Source: Adenophora triphylla var. japonica (lineage: Eukaryota; Streptophyta; Magnoliopsida; Asterales; Campanulaceae). Taken from it: a DNA stretch of 64,000 bases. A program made the position numbers and the translations under genes. Under the pieces are notes generated by a model. That model saw nothing but the letters and a program-made list of their open reading frames with translations. It searched no databases and was not told the DNA's origin. The stretch's first letter is position 1. Each line of letters begins with the position of its first letter. This document shows, piece by piece, positions 56,106-64,000 of this stretch. Where the stretch lies: NCBI GenBank assembly GCA_022495995.1, contig JAFEMH010002343.1, forward strand, positions 124,001 through 188,000, in the 5' to 3' direction.

Positions 56106-56760
56106 TTGAAAATCCCTTGGATGTGGGCTCGCCAGTGTACACATCCGGTGTCACATCTCGAACCGGAGCTAAACTGTTTCTCTATTAAAGGAGATTCAGA
56201 TGATGAAGATGAAGAAAGAGATATTCCCTATGAGGAACTCTTTGCCACATACAAGGAGTTGCATACAGATTGGATGAAAAGATTGGACAAAATTGAGGTA
56301 CTTGTTAAGATAAACAAATCTCTGTCTGATAAATTAGCTGCTTGTGAAGATGAAAAAGTCAGACTTTCAAAAGAAAATGATGCTCAAAAGGATACCATTG
56401 CAAGACTTGAAGTCCTTGTGACCAAAAGAGAAGTTGACCTTGAAAAATTCAAGAATGAATGTGAAAAAGCTGATAATACTTTCACTAAGTTAAACAAAAG
56501 TAAAATGAAAATGGAAGAAGCTTTTTCTATGGGTCAACGTGACAAAATTGGTATAGGTTTTGAAAATAATTTTGTAAAGGAGGGATATGAGGGTTCTACC
56601 TCTAAAAGTGTGAAAAAACAAGTTTTTAAAGAAAAAGTCATTCGAGTGAGAAGAGACCAAGGAAGAGGCATTACATTTGCCATTACCGCCTAGCTCCCGG
56701 TCACATTAGGCCCTTCTGTTACAAACTCAAGGCCGATAAAAATCTGGTAGTTTTAAACAA
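56106..56760 (+). pseudogene. Coiled-coil and second zinc-knuckle segment of the Sirevirus-like gag
   Basis: A 195-codon frame has an acidic start (DSDDEDEERDIPYEE), then a long heptad-like stretch (LVKINKSLSDKLAACEDEKV, RLSKENDAQKDTIARLEVLV). It ends in a basic region before a CHYRLAPGHIRPFCYK-type knuckle at about 56676. Coiled-coil gag extensions are a Sirevirus trait. The opening codons contain the recurrent GATGTG/CACATC cluster. Confidence 0.7.
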
Positions 56761-56894
56761 ATTTCGGATGTGTGAGAAGATGTATACACATCCTAACACA
56801 CATCCAAATAATCCGAGACCTCTCGCAACCCAAAAAGAAAACTGTTAAACAAATGGGTAGTCAAACCAATTACCACCTGTAATGTTGTCTACTC

Positions 56895-57100
56895 TTCCTC
56901 AAGAGTACCGTCTCGGCTCTTGGTATTTTGATAGTGGGTGCTCTAGGCACATGACTGGTAACCAAGCTGTCCTTCTTGACTAGGAAATAATTAATGGAGG
57001 GAAAGTAAATTTTGGTGGAGGTGCTCAAGGAAAAATTGTTGGAAAAGGAACCCTAGATGTCAAGGGTCTCCCAAAATTGCATAATGTGTACCATGTGGAA
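56895..57100 (+). pseudogene. Aspartic protease domain of the Sirevirus-like element
   Basis: The + strand codes SWYFDSGCSRHMTGN at about 56918-56962, the DSG active site of copia proteases, followed by the KGTLDVKGLP-like strand near 57050. A stop (tag at 56981) and nearby frameshifts disable it. Confidence 0.78.
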
Positions 57101-57109
57101 GGCTTGAAA

Positions 57110-57880
57110 GCCAACCTAATAAGCATCACCAACCGTGTGATGATGACCTATTTGTGAAGTTTGATAAGCACTTGTGTGAAGTGTTTGATAAGGATAATAA
57201 ATGTGTGTTTACCGGTCCTAGATCTGCGATAATTGTTACCAATTTGGTGACAATCTTTCTTGCCTAAGCTCAAAAGCTAATGATGTCAATCTGTGGCACC
57301 AAAAATTAGTGGCATGCTAGCCGTAGAACTCGGGAAGAACTTCAAAGGCTCAAGCCATTAAAGACCTCCCTAAACCGAACTTCAAGAACCCCGATGTCCG
57401 TGGTTCATGTCAAAAGGGAAAACAAACAAAAGCATCACATAAAAAGGTCCAACAATGCTCCACAACTAGATGTTTGGAGATGATTCACACCGATTTGATG
57501 GGACCTATTGAAGTAGAAAGCTTTGGTAGGAAAAAGTATGCCTTTGTGTGTGTTGATGATTATTCTAGGTACACTTGGGTAATGTTCTTAAGAGAAAAGT
57601 CGAAACAATTGGAGAATTCAAGAATTGGTACAAAAGAGTTAGAAATCTTTATGGTCTTAAGACCGTGAGGATTAGGTCCGACCATGGCACCGAATATGAG
57701 AATCAAATGTTCACCAATTTTTGCAATTCTAAGGGAATCACTCATGAGTTTTCTCGCACCAATCACCCCACAAAGAAATGGAATTGCCGAAAGAAAGAAT
57801 AGAACCTTGCAAGAAATGGCAAGGGTCATGCTAAGTTCAAAGAACTTGTCCAAAAAGTTTTGGCGTAAGCTTTAAACACC
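57110..57880 (+). pseudogene. GAG-pre-integrase and integrase core of the Sirevirus-like element
   Basis: MIHTDLMGPIEVESFGRKKY and VCVDDYSRYTWVMFLREKS (57480-57600) hold the first catalytic Asp. RSDHGTEYEN (about 57677) holds the second, and NGIAERKNRTLQEMARVML the Glu region. A frameshift at about 57600 divides them. The zinc-binding pre-integrase part (57250-57450) is badly broken. Confidence 0.82.
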
Positions 57881-58539
57881 GCTTGTCACATTGGCAATAG
57901 GGTGTTTCTAAGGATTGGGAGCACCGTCACCCCATATCAAATTCTCCTTGGAAAGAAACCAACCTGTAAAATATTTTCATGTGTTTGGTTGTGTTTGTTA
58001 TATTCTCAATGATAGAGAATACCTGTCCAAGTTTGATTCAAAAAGTGACAAAGCAATTTTCATGGGCTATTCCACAAACAAGAGAGCTTACAGTAGTTTT
58101 CAATCTCAAAACTAAGACCATTATGGAATCTCGCTAATGTTAAATTTGATGACTCACTTGATCTTAACCTCAAGATCTGCCGAGGATGATGTTTCAAAGT
58201 TGCTTGCTGGACTGGAAGGATGAAGAAACAAAGCCGAAAAAGCAAAAGATATTTCCAAAGGCCGATAAAAAGATGAACCCGACAAGGATGTAACCAAGGA
58301 TGTGGACACATCTCGCTCCACATCTCGAACCCACATCTGCACCCACATCCACTCAAACTCCCGTAATCGAGGACAGCCTTCCGATTCCGATCAGATGATG
58401 CTCCGTAAGGAAATGTGAATGGGTGTGTGGATAGATCAAAGGATATCCCTTCAAAAATCCAGAAAACCACCCCACTTCACAAGTTGTGGGAGATGTGCAT
58501 GCTCAAGTGAGAACTAGACAAAAGGACAAAGTTGATTAT

Positions 58540-59400
58540 AGAAAGATGGCTGGTTTATGGAGTTGCTCCTCAAAGATACTCCCGTAAGCTTCGTTGTTTT
58601 GTTTCTAAAATTGAACCTAAGAATGTTACCGAAGCATTGAAAGATGCCGACCGGATTATGGCTATGCAAGATGAATTAATTCAATTTGAAAAGAATGAGG
58701 TATGGACTCTTGTTCCTAGACCCTCACATGGTAATGTAATAGGAACCAAATGGATTTTTAAGAACAAAACTGATGAGCAAGGTGTGATAACTAGAAATAA
58801 AGCTAGGTTAGTTGCTCAAGGTTATACTCAAATTGAGGGAATTGACTTTGAGGAGACATTTGCTCCTCGTTGCAAGAATTGAGTCCATTAGGCTTTTGTT
58901 AGCTATTGCTTGTTACCTCAAGATTACTCTTCATCAAATGGATGTCAAGAGTGCCTTTTTAAATGGGATATTAAATGAAGAAGCCTATGTTGAACAACCT
59001 AAAGGCTTTGTGGACTCCAAATATCCTAATCATGTGTATAAACCGAAGAAAGCTCAGATGGGCTAAAGCAAGCCCCTAGAGCTTGGTATGGTAGGTTGAC
59101 CGACCATTTGCTTCAACTAGGATTCAAGAGAGGTGAGGTTGACAAAACCTTGTTTGTGAGAAGAAACAAAAAGGAGATTCTTGTGGCACAAATCTATGTA
59201 GATGATATTGTGTTTGGGTCAAACTCTGACCCTATGTTAGCTAACTTTGTGGATAGCATGACTTCCACATTTGAGATGAGCATGGTAGGAGAGTTGAACT
59301 TTTTCTTAGGCTTACAAATTAAGCAATTCAAAGATGGCATGTTCATTTCTCGCCTAAGTATGCCAAGAATCTTGTGAAAAGTTTGAGCTTGAACACTCTT
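58540..59400 (+). pseudogene. Reverse transcriptase of the Sirevirus-like element
   Basis: NEVWTLVPRPSHGNVIGTKW, ARLVAQGYTQIEGIDFEETF, LHQMDVKSAFLNGILNEEAY and the catalytic YVDD at 59194-59205 occur in order. Breaks are at about 58870, 59050-59090 and 59377. Together with RNase H it would copy the element RNA into DNA inside particles. Confidence 0.88.
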
Positions 59401-59509
59401 CACATCAAAGAACCCCAATGGGATCTTCCCAAAAGTTAAGCCATGATTCGATGGTGAGAGTGTTGATCAAACCCTCTATAGAAGCATGATAGGAAGCCTC
59501 GCTTTACCT

Positions 59510-60132
59510 AACTGCTAGTAGACCTGACATTATGTTCAGTGTGTGTCTATGTGCTAGATACCAAGCCAACCCTAAAGTGTCCCATCTTAAAGCCTTGAAA
59601 AGAATCATTAGATATGTGAGTGGGACTGTGAACCTAGGTCTACATTACTCTAAAGAAACAAACACAAATTTGGTTGGGTACACTGATTCGATTGGGCCGG
59701 AAATAGTGATGATAGAAAAAGTACCACCGGTGGATGTTTCTACCTAGGTAATAACCTTGTGTCTTGGTATAGTAGGAAACAAAATTGTGTGTCCTTGTCC
59801 ACCGCCGAGGCCGAATATGTTGCCCTTGGGAGTTGCGCACACAATTACTTTGGATGAATCAAATGCTAAAAGATTATGGATTAAATAGCAAAGTTTTGAC
59901 TGCTTTTTGTGATAACAAAAGTGCCTTGGACATATCTAAAAATCCTGTTCAACATTCTAGAACAAAGCACATTGATATTAGACATCATTTCATTAGAGAT
60001 CTTGTAGAACAAAAAACTGTGTGTCTGGAATTTGTTGGGACTGAAAATCAATTGGCTGATATATTTACAAAGGCATTAGATTTGGAGAGATTTTCCTCCT
60101 TGAGGAAGTCTCTTGGCTTGTGTGATATCTAA
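59510..60132 (+). pseudogene. RNase H of the Sirevirus-like element and end of pol
   Basis: ARYQANPKVSHLKALKRIIR, TAEAEYVALGS (another frame, about 59795) and FCDNKSALDISKNPVQHSR with KHIDIRHHFIRDLVE mark the domain. LADIFTKALDLERFSSLRKS leads to the stop at 60130-60132. Two frame changes split it. Confidence 0.85.
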
Positions 60133-61255
60133 GGTTGTGAGACCAGATGTGTCTCACATCCTCTAACACATCTGTAGATTAGTTTAACTGAAAAAAAAAA
60201 AAAAATCATAAAAAGAAAAATCCAAAAATATCATGCATTAGCACGAAATTTCTCAAAGGTGGTCACTTGTGAGTCTTCATCTTTAACATTATTTTTGATC
60301 ACTTAATTGTGAGTATTTCCTGTCCATGTAATCTTTTGATTACTTGGTATAACCTTCCTAGGTATCTCACAGTGGGTGCTAAAAGAAAAAAAAAAAATAT
60401 ATATATATATATGTGAGAAACAGCTGCTTCACCCTTAGTATGAAGCCATACCATTGTGATCAAGTGATTTTCATAAGAAAACTTGAAGTCAAACTTGATA
60501 AGATCATTGGGAAAAAGGGCTATCTTTGGGATCAAGTAAAGTGAAAGCTACTCACATTGCAAAAATTCCACATCAAAAATTGGTGGATGCATCCTAGAGG
60601 CTGTGCAGATTGGATTATTGCTCATTGACTTTTTGTGATCTAAATGTGTCCCAATATGTGACTCACATCCTATGCCACATCCATAAGCTGAGAATATTTC
60701 CTTCACTTGTGTGTTTGCATCATGCTAGGCATATTGCATTTTAGGACATATAGGAGCTTTGTAAATATGCTAGTTAATTAATTTTCTCTCTTAATTTACT
60801 CTTTGATTATATAGGTTTTTGATCTCCAATATCTTTCATGAAAAGAAAAGATGTGTATCAATCCTTGTTTGAAAAGGTTGAAAAATTCTTTTGGGATTCT
60901 ATTTTAAAATAAAGATATGCCGAAGCAATTTGTGTTTTCATAAAAATCTTACAAAATCTTGATTTATTTTAATCCCTTATTTTCTTGGAAGGTGCTTGTG
61001 TGTAGTAACCTCAAAGGTTTTCTAGCCGTTGGAGGACTCTTAAGGTTTTTGAGGTGTGATTACCTCTTTGAAAAAGGATTCCTAATTCTATTTGGAAAGG
61101 GGGAGCTGTGAGTATTTATTTTACCTCACATCCGTCTCCTCCCTCATAATCCTTGTTAAAACCCTTTGTTCTTCCTTCCCGTTTGCACACAAATTCACAC
61201 ACCCTTGCATTAATTTCCTGTGCACTGTTCAACCAACCTCAAATCTCTCTGTTAA
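60133..61255 (+). other. Spacer between pol and the envelope-like region
   Basis: No gene. It holds two GATGTG/CACATC clusters (60145-60175 and 60643-60692), poly-A runs, an (AT)n run at 60398-60412 and a first polypurine tract (aaagggggagc) at about 61095-61105. Confidence 0.6.
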
Positions 61256-63474
61256 ATGGCCGAGCATTCGAATATAAGAGAGGAAGATGTTCTTGACATT
61301 GTGCCGATTTCAATAGCAAGAAGAGAGGACTCCATTCTCCTAAATCCCGTAATCTCTAAATTTCTTGCCGATTTCTCTTCTCCATCACCCTCGTCTCGAA
61401 CCAACAATGGAAGCCTCTTCTCCCAAATCCCCTTCATTGGAAGTCGTGAATGTTTCAACCGAGGAAAACCCTAAGGCTCCATCCTCTCCTGATCCCACCA
61501 TCGGATGTCGCCATTGCTGTTGATCCTTCTTCAACAAAGAAGAGAAAGTTGTCTCAAGCAAAACCCCCAACTTCGTTACATCGCCGTGCCTCCTCGTACT
61601 CTTCGACGATCCGGTAGGACTCGCAAGCCGTCGAGGCCGACAAAGCCAAGAACCTACAAAACCCGGCGGGAAACCTACAACGGCCATCGTTCTTGAAGAA
61701 ATAGAAGAAGATGATGAGGTAATAGTCCCTCTTATTAGGACTAGGGCTAAATCAAAAATTACTCCTCCCTCTCGTTATTGATGCCGTCCCCGCGATTAAT
61801 CCCTCCGAGGTTGTGCCTCCCGTTGTATCGGTTTTGCCTACCGTTGCTCCCCACGCCGAACCTTTCGATCTCTATTGAGACTGCTCCCCATGCAAAGCAC
61901 TGTTGATCCTATTGCTCCCGCTTCTCCCATAATATCCTTCCGATCCCATTATCCCCAATACCGATTCACCCCTAGGGATAATGTTTCTAGTCCCGTAGCC
62001 GAGCCCTCTGTTCCTTGGTCTCTAGTCCCGCTGAGGACCTTATTTCATTCAAATGATGATGAACCCCGGCTAAGATTTTAAAAGATGTAAAGGGAAAGAA
62101 AAAGGTGGCCGAGACCGATTTGGAGCCAATAGAAGAAGAATCGACTCTAGCTCGATGATGATGATACCGCTTCGGATGAAAACTACAAGCTTGGGAGAGA
62201 AGAGCTAGATCAAGAAAAAGAGGACCAAGTGCTAGATTCCTCTCGATGCCGATGATAATGAGGTTGAACCCATCAAAGTGCCATTCCTGTGAAGGATGTG
62301 TCTAAGGATGTGCCCACATCCGCACGCACATCTACTCGAAAGAAGGCCGATTTGGGTATGTCATCGTCTCTCTCTCTCATCTCTAACCCCAAACCCTTTT
62401 CCAAAAGTTTCGTCCAAAAAGGCTTCGATAGGTTTGAGTTAATTTCCTCTAAAGCCTTTGTTGTTGAGATGAAAAGGGATAGGGATACTTTTGTTAAACT
62501 TGGAATGGACAAGTTTTTTGAGGAAAGAGGATTATTCTTGACTCGTGGACCATCCCCTTCCCTTCTATCCAAAATTGGTTTATGAGTTTTATGCCAATCT
62601 CGCCTAAGAATTTTGATAGAACTTACTCTCATTCCACCGGTGTTTATGTTAGAGGAGTATTTGTTCACTTTACACCTTCAGCTATCAATGATTTTCTTGG
62701 ATTGAGTGATAATCTTGATGATATAGTTTCAATTGAGGAGGATGAACTGGTTTCGCTCTCACACATGGAAAGGTTACTTCCCGGCCTGTAAAGCCTAAGG
62801 ATTTAGGTAGTGGTTCATTATCCTCCCTTTATTGTTTTCTCCACTCCATCCTTGCTGCAAATTTGTGTCCCTCCAATAACAAAACCTCTGTTACTAGAAT
62901 GCAAGCCTTGCTTCTGTATAGATTGGGACTTAAGAAGCGTATTAATTTTGGGGATTTCATTTTTAGAAAAATTTGTGATTATGGAGAGTCTCCCTCGAAA
63001 AAATGGTCTTTACCTTACCCTTCATTGATCTCCCAAATTCTCATAGCCAATGGGGTAAAGGCTGAAAGAGGAGAAGAAAGGGTGGAAAATTTTGCCCTGT
63101 TTAAGGAATCCAAAACTCTATTAGACCCCAAGCAGAGGCATGTTGATCTCCCAGTAGGCACTGTTCCTGAGCTTGGTATGGAAGATGTGGACACATCTGG
63201 TGTCACATCTGAAGAGAATTTTGCTGCTCAGATGAAAGATTTAGATGCTGAAATTGTAGCTGCTGAAGCTCAAGCCCAAGCCTCCTTAGCTCATGCCAAT
63301 AATTTGAAAGCTCTTAGAGATAATCTCCTTAGATGGTATGCTAAACTTTCTTGTCAAAAAGGGGGAGATTCTAGTTCGAATGCTGCTGCTGGAAGTGAAG
63401 TCTGGGATGCTGCTGTGAATGCTGCTAAAGCTAAAGCTCTTGCTGGCTTTAGGTGGAGACACTTTGATCTGTGA
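61256..63474 (+). pseudogene. Envelope-like / Transposase_32-like 3' ORF of the Sirevirus-like element, broken
   Basis: The frame opens at 61256 (MAEHSNIREEDVLDIVPISI) and passes through a Pro/Ser/Arg-rich, repeatedly frameshifted stretch. It continues at 62289-62585 (SFVQKGFDRFELISSKAFVV, MDKFFEERGLFLTRGPSP) and 62582-62790 (YVRGVFVHFTPSAINDFLGL). It ends at 62863-63474 (MQALLLYRLGLKKRINFGDF, with a C-terminal Ala-rich helical stretch EIVAAEAQAQASLAHANNLK). The central part resembles the plant Transposase_32/envelope-like family carried by Sireviruses. I see no convincing signal peptide or membrane anchor, so a true envelope role is doubtful. At least four frames are needed. Confidence 0.65.
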
Positions 63475-63800
63475 TTTAGGGGGAGAAAATGTTTTTTGGT
63501 TGTTTTGGTTTAATGGTTGTTAAAGACAATTTTAATTTTCTGTTTTAGTTTTTAGTTTTTTTAAAACAATGGTCTGTAATAGCTTTAATTAGGATGTTTC
63601 TGAATGGTTTTTGCTCTTGCTTAATGAACTGCTAGTATTCTGTTCTAATTCTGGTTTGCAGTTTTTATGTGTGGATGTGTATACACATCTGGACACACAT
63701 CCATTCAGGGGGAGTTATGTTTTTCAATAGTCTGTGGTCATAATATTATGTTTGATATAAATCTTTGGTTTTGACCAGAAAGTCCAAAATAGGGGGAGAT
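63356..63800 (+). other. Serial polypurine tracts before the 3' LTR
   Basis: The word AGGGGGAG occurs at about 63360-63367, 63478-63485, 63707-63714 and 63791-63798. The last directly abuts the LTR start at 63801. Multiple polypurine tracts are a known Sirevirus feature. The first also falls in the end of the envelope-like ORF. Confidence 0.8.
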
Positions 63801-64000
63801 TGAAAACGTGAGTTTTATGGGAACATTATTATGTTTCCTTATTTCAAAAGACTTCTATTATGGTAAGAAGATTTTGAGACTTTCATGGAGATTTATAAGT
63901 ATCTTAATTTTATTAAGAGATTGTAATTATGTAAATATCTTTTATTTATGTACATAGTTTTATATTAGGACTAACCTACTAATATTTGATTTCCTTGTGA
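63801..64000 (+). repeat. 3' LTR of the Sirevirus-like element, first 200 bp
   Basis: It matches 54166-54365 with one base change and runs off the window. Confidence 0.95.

Larger units (their letters stand above)
54166..64000 (+). mobile_element. Sirevirus-like Ty1/copia retrotransposon, incomplete at the window end
   Basis: The element runs from the 5' LTR (54166-54932) through gag, protease, integrase, reverse transcriptase and RNase H (to 60132), a 3.7-kb 3' region with an envelope-like ORF, several polypurine tracts, and the first 200 bp of the 3' LTR. Its length near 10 kb, the coiled-coil and double zinc-knuckle gag, the extra ORF after pol and the multiple polypurine tracts fit the Sirevirus group. 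The 5' flanking bases are cgtct. The 3' copy lies outside. Coding parts carry frameshifts and stops. Confidence 0.88.

Overview
The window is nuclear DNA of a flowering plant, most probably a eudicot. The evidence is two multi-exon genes with GT-AG introns and plant-specific products, Stowaway, hAT, Helitron and RTE repeats of plant type, and AT-rich intergenic DNA. I cannot name the species. Only two host genes are well supported. One encodes a MID1-COMPLEMENTING ACTIVITY (MCA1/MCA2)-type Ca2+-permeable channel protein (23013-27970, seven exons, 387 aa). The other encodes an APY7-type GDA1/CD39 apyrase (47314-51711, two coding exons, 755 aa). Both are on the + strand and both read through without lesions.

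Positions 1-16070 are one large, degraded Ty3/gypsy retrotransposon of the Tat/Ogre type, with gag-pol on the minus strand. Its 5' LTR is 14662-16070, followed leftward by a primer binding site, gag, protease, reverse transcriptase, two RNase H domains and integrase, ending near 7267. To the left are two extra gene units on the opposite (+) strand: a plant-mobile-domain-like unit (1567-4410) and a DUF7745-like unit (4911-6178). Next comes a minisatellite-rich 3' UTR (1-1300). The 3' LTR lies beyond the window. A 14-bp perfect palindrome occurs in pairs about 30 bp apart upstream of the LTR promoter and of both antisense ORFs. This is the most unusual signal in the element.

The Tat element sits in a Helitron Rep/helicase gene (16071-18815, minus strand) that is also split by a 1.57-kb non-autonomous hAT element. 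From 18816 to 22900 there is AT-rich DNA with small repeats and MITEs. The MCA-like gene follows, its introns loaded with MITEs. One MITE landed just upstream of the exon-2 splice acceptor. Next is a MITE split by a young, internally deleted Ty1/copia element (28944-31623).

Positions 31630-42000 hold no gene I can defend. They contain two non-autonomous hAT elements with exact 8-bp target duplications, a Helitron-type 3' end, a three-unit repeat block, a hairpin minisatellite and a Stowaway MITE. From about 42040 the APY7-like gene begins with a probable 5' UTR exon. Its long 5' UTR intron holds an RTE LINE with a second RTE inserted in the opposite orientation.

From 54166 to the window end lies a Sirevirus-like Ty1/copia element on the + strand. 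It has a 767-bp 5' LTR, gag with a coiled-coil region, pol, a long envelope-like/Transposase_32-like 3' region, serial polypurine tracts, and the start of a 3' LTR nearly identical to the 5' one. A GATGTG/CACATC motif recurs throughout the element. Both copia elements have near-identical LTRs but frameshifted genes, so they moved recently in trans, or the assembly is poorly polished in repeats.
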